DNA of 20,208 nt from a virus. The notes below the pieces were generated by a model, which had not been told where the DNA came from, did no database searches, and was given only the letters and a program-made list of their open reading frames with translations. The stretch's first letter is position 1. Each line of letters starts with the position of its first letter. The translations under genes and the position numbers were made by a program. This document shows, one piece after another, positions 1-6,868 of this stretch. The stretch is taken from the IMG/VR virus record IMGVR_UViG_3300030451_001805, positions 1 to 20,208 of that record. The stretch is one strand, 5' to 3'.

Positions 1-383
1 CTATCAGCTTTAGATATTAAATCAGCATCACCAGAGGCATGTGCTTTTTTGTAAAGCTCAGTTGCCTCACGCTCTTTTATTTGTACTGTTTCTTCTTCTT
101 TTTCTAATAAATTTTGTTGGTATGTAACAGCTGCATTGTAGTATTGTTGCACTTGTTGATCTTTTTGTGCCAACTGTTCTTCTAGTTGTGCAGCCTTTTC
201 TTCTGCTGCTCGGTTCCTAGCGTTTAGTTTGTTAATTCTTTTAGATACACTTTTAGTGTACTTTTCTAACTCATCATCACTGTTGGGTTCTGCTACTTCT
301 TCGTTTTGTGTTTCAGATTCAGTAACTTCTACCTCTATATCAGCAACTTCGGTTTCCATTTTGTTTTCGTTTTCTATCGTCAT
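1..383 (-). CDS. Scaffold-like coiled-coil protein, 3' end outside window
   Basis: An open frame starts at ATG 383-381 and runs off the left edge with no stop, giving at least 127 residues. The first 40 residues are strongly acidic (Glu/Asp/Thr/Asn). The rest is Lys/Glu/Gln/Ala-rich and looks like a long coiled coil. The start overlaps the stop of the GroES-like gene as ATGA, so translation is probably coupled. Position just downstream of portal and co-chaperonin genes, plus an acidic coiled-coil composition, fits a capsid scaffolding protein, with the major capsid gene expected next, outside the window. No diagnostic motif is visible, so the scaffold role is inference from context and composition. 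A tail or head accessory protein remains possible. Confidence 0.7.
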   Translation of the reverse strand, partial: MTIENENKMETEVADIEVEVTESETQNEEVAEPNSDDELEKYTKSVSKRINKLNARNRAAEEKAAQLEEQLAQKDQQVQQYYNAAVTYQQNLLEKEEETVQIKEREATELYKKAHASGDADLISKAD

Positions 384-820
384 AAGCTAACTATATCATC
401 TGGATTGAGTATTGTGGCAATAACCTCATCGTCATTAATGATTCTTACCTCTGCACCGTCCTCAAGTTTAAATCTCGAACCAGAGTAGCGTCCGATTAAT
501 ACCCACTGCTTTTCTTCGCACCAGGGGGTTTCTCCATACCTAGATTTATCGTTATAGCATAGTGGTCCTTTTTTAACCACATAAGCTACAACGGTTGCTA
601 GCGCCTCACGATCTGTCGTTTGTTTTGTTAGAACTATGCCTCCATCTGTTTTTGCCTTACCTGCATAAGGTAAAACTAACATTCTCCAACCTGTTGGCTG
701 TGGCATCCTTTCAAGTAATGATTTATCTAATTTTTCTGGATCTAGAACCAAAGTATCTGGATCTACATAAGCCTCAGCTATTTTTTTGTTTGTTGCGTTA
801 CTCTCTGTCGCTGCTGTCAT
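380..820 (-). CDS. GroES-like co-chaperonin (Cpn10 fold)
   Basis: 146 residues. An N-terminal extension of about 35 residues precedes a Cpn10-like core. The core shows a PxGWRMLVLPY strand, followed by GGIVLT at the position of the GroES mobile loop, then a VLIGRYSGSRFKLEDGAEVRIINDDEVIATI segment in pieces matching the end of the GroES barrel (Y/F-x-G-x-x, hydrophobic-I-x-x-x-D-I/V-L-A-like pattern). Phage GroES analogues such as T4 gp31 replace or supplement host GroES so that GroEL can fold the capsid protein. The location between portal and scaffold-like genes agrees with that role. The core holds an insertion of roughly 15 residues containing two cysteines (PLCYNDKS and PWCEEK). Start ATG at 820-818 overlaps the preceding gene's stop. 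Confidence 0.85.
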   Translation of the reverse strand: MTAATESNATNKKIAEAYVDPDTLVLDPEKLDKSLLERMPQPTGWRMLVLPYAGKAKTDGGIVLTKQTTDREALATVVAYVVKKGPLCYNDKSRYGETPWCEEKQWVLIGRYSGSRFKLEDGAEVRIINDDEVIATILNPDDIVSL

Positions 821-999
821 ATATCTTTTCCCATATCACTTATTGCGTTTGCAATATAGTATAAAGCAGAAAGCTCTCCTTGCAAATATTTATAATGTTC
901 AATATCTTTTAGTCCTCCAGACATCAAAGTTTCTTGTATCTGTTGTTCTCGTTCGGATATAGTTCTCTTAATTTTATCGATTACTTCTATTTCGTCCAT
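817..999 (-). CDS. Small helical protein of head module
   Basis: 60 residues, charged, predicted almost wholly alpha-helical, with a likely two-helix hairpin (residues 5-25 and 33-55). There is no signal peptide or membrane segment and no family I can name. It sits between the AT-hook-like gene, three bases downstream of that gene's stop, and the GroES-like gene, with which it overlaps by four bases. This arrangement implies cotranscription with portal and capsid genes, and a minor head or assembly role is a guess from position only. Confidence 0.7.
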   Translation of the reverse strand: MDEIEVIDKIKRTISEREQQIQETLMSGGLKDIEHYKYLQGELSALYYIANAISDMGKDI

Positions 1000-1002
1000 A
1001 AA

Positions 1003-1272
1003 TTAAGATTTTTTCGGCCTGCCTCTTTTTTTTGCCGCTGGTTTTTTTGTTGTTTTACTCGTGGTTTTTTTTGTAGTTTTTTTTGGTTTGTCCTCTTCAA
1101 CCACTTCACCATTTATTTTAGCCATCTTTTTTTCAATTCTGGCCATGTTCTCTTGATGTGCTTTTTCTGCTGCCTCAAGTGCAGCTTTTTGTTCTTTGGC
1201 TTCTTGTGCTCTTAGAATCTTTTTTTCTGCTTTGAGTTTTTTTTGTGCCTCTCGTATGTAAGATGTTGTCAT
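1003..1272 (-). CDS. Lys-rich protein with C-terminal AT-hook-like motif
   Basis: 89 residues. Residues 1-60 form a charged Ala/Glu/Lys/Gln helix, probably a coiled coil. From about residue 62 the chain becomes a Lys/Thr/Ala/Pro tail like histone H1 or HU-extension tails, ending in KKRGRPKKS. The RGRP core is the classical AT-hook, which binds the minor groove of AT-rich DNA. In an AT-rich phage genome, between portal and capsid-assembly genes, it could help condense or guide packaged DNA or bind the portal/terminase complex. That function is inference, since the RGRP core is short and could occur by chance in a basic tail. It overlaps the portal stop codon as ATGA. Confidence 0.75.
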   Translation of the reverse strand: MTTSYIREAQKKLKAEKKILRAQEAKEQKAALEAAEKAHQENMARIEKKMAKINGEVVEEDKPKKTTKKTTSKTTKKPAAKKRGRPKKS

Positions 1273-3755
1273 ATTAATCCCCTAAGTTTGTTTTCAAGTT
1301 CTAGTAGTTTCAGATCAGCATTTTGCTTTAGTCTGTTTACCGCTACTTCAAGTTTATCATCTGCTATTTGTTTTTGCACATCAATTCTCTGTTGTTGTAT
1401 TTGGCTATCTGTCATTTTTTCTTGTGCTCTTTGTGCTTGTTTTGCTACAAACTGGTCAGATTCCATATCTAATTCTTTATCTCTCAAGTCTAACTCACGT
1501 TTTCTTATATCTACTAATGGATCATCACCCCCACCCATACCTATGGATTGTAAAAACTCACTAGCTAACTGAGCCATAATTTGTGAGCTAAACTGCTCTA
1601 TAATCATTTGTATTTGTTGTTGTATAGCAGCAGCCTCCTGTGGTGACACCTGTTGCATTTGTGCTTGTATTTGTTGTATTTGTTGTTGCATTTCTGGTGG
1701 CATCTGTTCTTGGGCAATTTGTGCTGCTAAAAATTGTAAATGTTGCATGCAGTGACTAATAATTAACGCTTGCACCTGTGGACTTTCTTTGACTATTTGC
1801 GTTAAAAATAAACTTTTATGCGCCTCTAAATGTGCTTGGTGGTTTTGTTCTGGAAAAGCCTGTGCTGGTTGACCTAGTAATAAACCAGCGTTTTCTTGCC
1901 CTGCATCTACTGGTTTTGGTGTCATGTCTGGTGGAGGTTGTAACAAAGAATCCACATTATCTACACCTAAAGCGGCATACATGCGTTTATAGGCCTCATA
2001 TATACCCATAGGACCATGTATTTCTGGATTTGATTGCACCATTTGCAACAATTCTTGTGCTAACGTAACTCTTTGACTTTGCGAAAATATATTAGGATCC
2101 GACACTGGAATGATGTCAACACGATCATCAAAGTCTATTTGTTTTACCTCTTGCGGGCCAGAGCCAACTTGATAATTGTAAACTGGTGGCAAATATTCAC
2201 TAAAAACCTTTGCAAGCAACCCAAACTCTATTCTTTGTGCGTAATGCAATCTTTTGTGTATCGCACTCATAACTTTTGTGCCACGTTCTAGTAAAGCAAC
2301 AGTTGTCCCAACAGGCATAGCTGCGTTCATATCACCTACATTCATATCTGCTATAGCGGCGAATCTTTTACCAGAATCGACCAAGATGCCTAAAAGCTGC
2401 ATAAGTACATTGCTTGGTTCTTTAATAGGAAGAGGTATTAAGTTTTCTCGCAAAGATCCGCCTGTAGTATCAATATCTCTAAATTCACCTGGTTGTAAAG
2501 GATCATCTTCGTCCCTTATACGCATGCCTCTAGCTTTAAAACCAGCTGGTAAGTTTGCTAATGTGCCTGCATCTATTAGTTGTCTTAATATGCTAGTGCT
2601 TGCCTTTGACAATCCACCAATCATGTGTGACAGGCCAAGTCCATAGAAACCTAAGCCAGGTAAAAATTTGTATTGAACAAAATAATTGATTTTATTTTTA
2701 AGTAAATCGTTTTCTCTAAAGTTTCTTCTAATTGATAATATTTTTTGAGAGTCCTCTTCTATTGTCACAATGTATGGTAGTTTTAAACCTGTAGGCATGC
2801 CTTTTTGATCTAAATCCTCAAAACCCTCAATATCTAACACCGTATGTACCTCATATACGGTTCTATTTCTATTTTCTTTATAAGTTGGTGATATGCCCTG
2901 TATATCATCTATAGCCTCAGTAATATCATCTAAATCTTCGCTATAACTACCGCTACCTATATCTACGTTAGCGTAGAATCCAGTCACTTGTTGTTTTTTT
3001 ATTTCATTTGCAGACATGCTGATTGAGTGTGTGATTCTCTCTGCTGAACTAATGTCAGTCGCCTCATAAGGCACTATCAGATCCTCTGGTGCTATAAACT
3101 TGGCTACTGCTCTATTTAAAACAAAATCAAAATATACTTTTTTAAAACAAGAACCAGCCAAAGGTAAGTAAAATAACATTTGATCTAATTCTGGGTCGTA
3201 TTCGTCCATTTCGTTCATAATGTAATAATTCATAAACTCTTGAACGCGCTCTGCTTGATCTTCGGTTTGTATAGTTCTAGCACCAACGATTTCTGTTTTA
3301 ACAGGTCCTTTTGCTGGTAACATTTCTTTATATGCTTGTGCTTGGAACTGAGTTACAGCCTCAGCTAAGATTGGGTGCACGACACCAGAGCTACCTTCAA
3401 AAGGTTGTGATCTCGTATCGTCAAACTTCATACCTAAATATTTTAGTCCGTCGGTATAAGTTTTTTCCCACTCAGATCTAGACTCTTTATCGCTTTGTAT
3501 TGAGTCTAGTAAATCGTTTGATATTTTTTCCAATGTGTTTTGGTTTATGAAATCAACCAAGTTTGCATCAAAACTCATTTGTGGTTGAGCTGGCGCAACT
3601 ATTTCATCATCCAAGAAAACTTGTTCGTCGTCTACTAAAACCTGCGCAGCTGCCTGTATTTGTTCGTCTCTTGTAGTGTCTGGAACTATATTGACAGCAG
3701 ATCCTTGTACTTTTACATCTGGGTCATTTTCTGTTCCTAATTTTTCTATAGCCAT
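1269..3755 (-). CDS. Portal protein
   Basis: 828 residues. The N-terminal 80 residues are acidic and low complexity. The central part (roughly residues 95-600) resembles the portal proteins of marine podovirus- and siphovirus-type phages. It has an early RSEWEKTYTDGLKYLGM-type helix, an FEGSSGVVHPILAEA segment, and a long run of alternating helix and strand typical of the twelve-subunit ring through which DNA enters. Residues from about 690 are very Gln-rich (repeated QQ/IQQIQ) and lead to a charged coiled-coil C-terminus, so the gene looks like a portal core plus an extended crown or tail. It lies directly downstream of terminase and a 63-residue gene, the usual packaging order. The start ATG is two bases after the preceding stop. 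Confidence 0.85.
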   Translation of the reverse strand: MAIEKLGTENDPDVKVQGSAVNIVPDTTRDEQIQAAAQVLVDDEQVFLDDEIVAPAQPQMSFDANLVDFINQNTLEKISNDLLDSIQSDKESRSEWEKTYTDGLKYLGMKFDDTRSQPFEGSSGVVHPILAEAVTQFQAQAYKEMLPAKGPVKTEIVGARTIQTEDQAERVQEFMNYYIMNEMDEYDPELDQMLFYLPLAGSCFKKVYFDFVLNRAVAKFIAPEDLIVPYEATDISSAERITHSISMSANEIKKQQVTGFYANVDIGSGSYSEDLDDITEAIDDIQGISPTYKENRNRTVYEVHTVLDIEGFEDLDQKGMPTGLKLPYIVTIEEDSQKILSIRRNFRENDLLKNKINYFVQYKFLPGLGFYGLGLSHMIGGLSKASTSILRQLIDAGTLANLPAGFKARGMRIRDEDDPLQPGEFRDIDTTGGSLRENLIPLPIKEPSNVLMQLLGILVDSGKRFAAIADMNVGDMNAAMPVGTTVALLERGTKVMSAIHKRLHYAQRIEFGLLAKVFSEYLPPVYNYQVGSGPQEVKQIDFDDRVDIIPVSDPNIFSQSQRVTLAQELLQMVQSNPEIHGPMGIYEAYKRMYAALGVDNVDSLLQPPPDMTPKPVDAGQENAGLLLGQPAQAFPEQNHQAHLEAHKSLFLTQIVKESPQVQALIISHCMQHLQFLAAQIAQEQMPPEMQQQIQQIQAQMQQVSPQEAAAIQQQIQMIIEQFSSQIMAQLASEFLQSIGMGGGDDPLVDIRKRELDLRDKELDMESDQFVAKQAQRAQEKMTDSQIQQQRIDVQKQIADDKLEVAVNRLKQNADLKLLELENKLRGLI

Positions 3756-3757
3756 AA

Positions 3758-3949
3758 TTAATGTATTACCCTATTGCGTGGATCTTCTTTTAGATCAATC
3801 TCAGTACCTATAATAGCCTCTAATTCACCATCAAGCAAAAGGCCATGGTACTCTGCGATAAGTTTCGCATGTTCTAAATTAGGTGCATGAATTAACGGTC
3901 CCATGTATTCAGTGCCATCCCAAATAAATCTTGTGGCAAAAGTTTTCAA
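3758..3949 (-). CDS. Small protein between terminase and portal
   Basis: 63 residues with no recognised domain. The sequence suggests a compact alpha/beta fold (strand KTFATRFIWDG, then helix LEHAKLIAEYHG, then LEAIIGTEIDL). The only start that captures the full conserved-looking N-terminus is TTG (3949-3947), whose last two bases are shared with the terminase stop (TTGA), so translational coupling to terminase seems likely. No strong ribosome-binding site was seen. Its position suggests an accessory packaging role, but nothing in the sequence shows one. Confidence 0.65.
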   Translation of the reverse strand: MKTFATRFIWDGTEYMGPLIHAPNLEHAKLIAEYHGLLLDGELEAIIGTEIDLKEDPRNRVIH

Positions 3950-5448
3950 TAATATACTGTTCTGTTCTTTTTTAATAATTTAACCTCGTCTTGATAATCT
4001 TCGTAAAGAGATATAAAACCACCTTGTCTAAATCTCATCAAAGCCATTGTAGCACTATCGCAGTAGTCGTCATAATCACCGAATGGAAACGATGCCATTT
4101 CTTCGATTACTTCCTCTGCAAAATCATCTTCTGGTGCCCACACCATGCCAGATTCAAATATAGGTGCAACACTATTCATACGTGCTACTTTGTCTTGTCC
4201 TCTGCTAGGTGAATAAGATGTAACAGGTATACCCATACGTCTGAGTTCATGTGTCAAGGGTGTGCCAGATGCTTTAGCCTCTATCAAAACACAATCTGGT
4301 TCCCAGTATCTATACTCTTCTAATGCGAGTTTTTTAAGCTCTGGAAAGTCGCATCTAACTCTTTTTGCATCTAATAATATAATTTCATCATTATTTTCAT
4401 CACCCCTATTAAATATTGCCCAAGTGGTAATTGCAGAGTAGTCAGCAGTTTCTTTTTTTGAAAAAGCTGTATCGTAACTTTGTATAACATAACTGTAAGC
4501 TGGCACATCTTCATCCTCCCAACGATTCCACCACTCTCTTTTAACTATAGAACCTTCCTCTGCTGTTGGGTTTTGCATCCATTGACTGTTCCATTTTGAT
4601 ATTGGTAAAGATGCTTTTACGCCTAACAATTCATCTTTTTTCCAAAACTCTGGCCATAAAGGTTTTTCACTGTCTGGCATGATTGCAGGAAACTCTACTA
4701 ACTCCCATTGATCTGCATTTTCATCGCCTTGTTTGTTTAAAACCTTGCCAACCAAATCCTTTGTGCTCCACCTAGTCATTACTATCACAATTATCCCACC
4801 AGGTTGTAAACGTTGACGTGGGCCAGATGTGTACCACTCGTAAGCTGATTCTAAGGCTTTTGGTGACAAAGCATCTTGTTCTGAGTGTGGATCATCAATA
4901 ATTAGTAAATCTGCACCACGACCTGTAATAGCACCACCTACACCAGCTGCAAAGAACTCACCATCTTGGTTGCTAGTCCAACGTCCAGCTGATTTGTTGT
5001 CAGCTTGTAATTTAAGATCTGGAAATATATGTTGATATTCTTCGCTGTCAATAATATTTCTTACTTTACGACCAAACCTCACTGCTAACTCAGCCGTGTG
5101 TGTAGTTTGTATAATTTTGAGATTGCCTCTTCTACCCATCATCCATGCAGGAAAAAAAGTTGATGCAAACTCAGACTTGGAGTGTCTAGGTGGCAAACAG
5201 ACAATCAATCTTTTTAGTTTGCCGTCTGCTATTTTATTAAATTTATCAGATATTATTTTATGATGTCTGCCCTCAATAAACTCTGGCCACATGTGTTTTA
5301 TAAAACCCATAAAATCTTTTTGACAACCATCTTGTTTTTCAAGTTGATCGTATCTTTGTAACAGAGCTACTGCCTCAGCTTTATCTTGCTCAGATAATAT
5401 ATCAAAATCTTTAAATGATACGTCGCTCATAGGCGAGCTGAGAAACAA
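3946..5448 (-). CDS. terL: Terminase large subunit
   Basis: 500 residues from TTG 5448, or 494 from ATG 5430; neither start has a good Shine-Dalgarno sequence, and I favour ATG 5430. The motor pumps DNA into the procapsid and the nuclease cuts the concatemer. The ATPase shows a Walker A variant LPPRHSKSE (about residues 85-93) and Walker B LLIIDDP (181-187). The C-terminal RNase H-like nuclease has Asp in SYDTAF (about 326), Glu in VLIEAKASG (about 390) and Asp residues in DYDDYCD (about 459-464). No small terminase gene was recognised in the window. It begins a packaging/head block after a 67-base gap, the longest clean intergenic space here, so it may have its own promoter. Confidence 0.96.
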   Translation of the reverse strand: MFLSSPMSDVSFKDFDILSEQDKAEAVALLQRYDQLEKQDGCQKDFMGFIKHMWPEFIEGRHHKIISDKFNKIADGKLKRLIVCLPPRHSKSEFASTFFPAWMMGRRGNLKIIQTTHTAELAVRFGRKVRNIIDSEEYQHIFPDLKLQADNKSAGRWTSNQDGEFFAAGVGGAITGRGADLLIIDDPHSEQDALSPKALESAYEWYTSGPRQRLQPGGIIVIVMTRWSTKDLVGKVLNKQGDENADQWELVEFPAIMPDSEKPLWPEFWKKDELLGVKASLPISKWNSQWMQNPTAEEGSIVKREWWNRWEDEDVPAYSYVIQSYDTAFSKKETADYSAITTWAIFNRGDENNDEIILLDAKRVRCDFPELKKLALEEYRYWEPDCVLIEAKASGTPLTHELRRMGIPVTSYSPSRGQDKVARMNSVAPIFESGMVWAPEDDFAEEVIEEMASFPFGDYDDYCDSATMALMRFRQGGFISLYEDYQDEVKLLKKNRTVYY

Positions 5449-5460
5449 GGTAGCGACGAT

Positions 5461-5489
5461 ATATTATGTAACCCAGCTCTAAGCGTAAA
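5461..5489 (-). promoter_or_regulatory. Candidate sigma70-like promoter ahead of terminase
   Basis: On the minus strand TTTACG (5489-5484) and TAATAT (5466-5461) are separated by exactly 17 bases, each matching four of six consensus positions. CATAAT, two bases upstream of TAATAT, matches five of six but at 15-base spacing. The site lies in the only clear gap between the lysis and packaging genes. AT-rich DNA gives such matches easily. Confidence 0.25.
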
Positions 5490-5497
5490 ACGCCTAG
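5479..5497 (-). other. Inverted repeat between lysozyme and terminase
   Basis: On the minus strand CTAGGCGT and ACGCTTAG can form an 8-pair stem (one G-T pair) around a TTT loop, starting 19 bases past the lysozyme stop. No U-rich run follows, so it is a poor intrinsic terminator. It could be an RNA processing or stability element or an operator overlapping the candidate -35. Confidence 0.35.
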
Positions 5498-5515
5498 TCG
5501 TAGTATTACACAACA

Positions 5516-5998
5516 CTATACTTCGTGCCATTCCTTACCCTCGAATAGTAAAGCCTCTGCCTCTCTTCGTCTCACTAAACCCTCGTTTACCTTGCCATTA
5601 ACTTTGTTCCATCTTTGGATTTGGTGCGGTATGTCTGCCCAATCAACATGAGTACTGTTGAGAATTTTCAAAAGAGAAGAATTTTTAAGGTTCGTAGGGC
5701 CAAGATTAAACACCCATGATACCATCGCGTCGAATTGATTTTGTGTTAAATTACATTCTACCATTTCATTTATATATCCTTCATATTCCTCTAATTCATG
5801 CGCTAACAATTCTTCTGCCTCTTGCATGGTTATGGTCATATCATCTTCAACTGGACTACCGTCTATAAGTTTTAAGGAACCAAACCCTATGGTTTTTTTA
5901 TTAGCAGCGCATCTGTAAGATACAGCATCGCCTTTTGAATTTTTTGGACAACCCTCAAATTTTTTTATAAGGGCAATGCCCTCTTGTGATATTTGCAT
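5516..5998 (-). CDS. Endolysin, GH24 lysozyme (muramidase)
   Basis: 160 residues. It hydrolyses the MurNAc-GlcNAc bond of peptidoglycan at lysis. The GH24 catalytic pattern is visible: Glu15 in KKFEG, Cys30 in YRCAANKK at the position usually Asp or Cys, and Thr36 in KTIGFGS. The C-terminal NQFDAMVSWVFNLG and GLVRRREAE motifs are also typical. A nine- or ten-residue insertion (about 19-27) lengthens the first loop. There is no signal or signal-anchor segment, so it should depend on a holin. A longer reading from 6079 adds 27 residues encoded inside the nuclease gene and lacks support. ATG 5998 lies one base after the nuclease stop and has a GGGGAG site six bases upstream. Confidence 0.92.
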   Translation of the reverse strand: MQISQEGIALIKKFEGCPKNSKGDAVSYRCAANKKTIGFGSLKLIDGSPVEDDMTITMQEAEELLAHELEEYEGYINEMVECNLTQNQFDAMVSWVFNLGPTNLKNSSLLKILNSTHVDWADIPHQIQRWNKVNGKVNEGLVRRREAEALLFEGKEWHEV

Positions 5999-5999
5999 A

Positions 6000-6395
6000 T
6001 TATTCTCCCCATTTTTTGACTTTTGTTCCGCCAAAGTAATCGACGGCCAAATTTTCTTTTTTAAGTAATTCTGCCACATTTCCTTTCTCGCAAAATATAT
6101 CTCCCAGCACCCTACCGTATTTGTCGGTGCCGTAAGACTTTAAGGTTATATCACCTACCAACCATTCTTTCAACTTCTGTTTAGCAAGTAAACCTAGTTC
6201 TTTTTCTTTAGCTCGCTCTGGATATTTTTTAGTATTAATCCTAGATTCAGGCGTATCTATCGCATTGATTCGCACGGATTTATTGTGTAGTTGCACTGAA
6301 AATCCAAGATCTATAGTCTCTAAACGTACAGTGTCTCCGTCTATAACTTTTTTTAGTTTGCACTTATAGACAAAAGCATCGGGTGATTTAGCCAT
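6000..6395 (-). CDS. Staphylococcal-nuclease-like (thermonuclease) protein
   Basis: 131 residues, a nearly minimal SNase-type OB-fold. The residues that bind Ca2+ and catalyse cleavage in micrococcal nuclease have counterparts: Asp21 in VIDGDTVR, Arg42/Asp47/Glu50 in VRINAIDTPES, and Arg95 in KYGRVLGDI. It should therefore cut DNA or RNA to 3'-phosphates. No signal peptide is visible, so it would act in the cytoplasm or only after lysis. Lying between a holin-like gene and the lysozyme, it may degrade host nucleic acid late in infection or reduce lysate viscosity; that is inference. The start shares one base with the preceding stop. Confidence 0.88.
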   Translation of the reverse strand: MAKSPDAFVYKCKLKKVIDGDTVRLETIDLGFSVQLHNKSVRINAIDTPESRINTKKYPERAKEKELGLLAKQKLKEWLVGDITLKSYGTDKYGRVLGDIFCEKGNVAELLKKENLAVDYFGGTKVKKWGE

Positions 6396-6868
6396 TAGTC
6401 ATCGCCTTTATGTGACGCTCCAAAGTAAAAAGATATAATCGCGCTAGCCAAGCCACCTAAGTATCCTAATACTAAATTTATAAGTGCCTCACTGTTTTGC
6501 TCTGGTGGTTGTAGTGTTACTAAGAATATATAGCCTAAAAATCCAGCTATTGTTGCAACACCAATTATTCTAGCTGTCCAATCTTTACTAAACATACCTC
6601 TAGCGTTTTGCTTGTCTTGAGTTTCTAATCTGAAAACATCAACATCCAGCTCTTTCATTTGCACCTCAAACTCTTGTTCTGCTTTTTTAAGCTCTAACAT
6701 TTGTTCTGGTGTTGCATTTTGTATAGCTTGTTGAATTGATTTTTGGTCATTTGATACGCCTAGTACGCTTGCAATTTTAGACATTGCCATATTACCCATT
6801 GGACCACCAAGCGCTGTGCCTATGGTTGGAGCTACCGCACCTACTAAATTTTTTAATAATCCTTTCAT
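6395..6868 (-). CDS. Holin-like membrane protein
   Basis: 157 residues. An N-terminal Gly/Ala/Met-rich amphipathic stretch (1-40) is followed by a charged helix (about 41-95) and two predicted membrane helices (about 99-119 and 129-150), with a short charged C-terminus SHKGDD. This layout resembles the GTA/phage 3TM-type holin family, with FSKDWTARIIG just before the first helix. It would permeabilise the inner membrane to release the lysozyme encoded two genes downstream. The start overlaps the adenylate cyclase stop by four bases (ATGA), so it is cotranslated with the curli-like module. Assignment rests on topology and neighbourhood rather than a diagnostic motif. Confidence 0.7.
   Translation of the reverse strand: MKGLLKNLVGAVAPTIGTALGGPMGNMAMSKIASVLGVSNDQKSIQQAIQNATPEQMLELKKAEQEFEVQMKELDVDVFRLETQDKQNARGMFSKDWTARIIGVATIAGFLGYIFLVTLQPPEQNSEALINLVLGYLGGLASAIISFYFGASHKGDD

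Noticed and set aside
1560-1720. Short tandem TTGTTG-type repeats as a microsatellite
   Set aside because: They encode the Gln-rich C-terminal part of the portal in frame and are explained by coding.
5999-6079. Longer lysozyme start at 6079, adding a 27-residue Lys-rich leader
   Set aside because: The leader is encoded wholly inside the nuclease gene. ATG 5998 has a good ribosome-binding site and matches the usual GH24 N-terminus.
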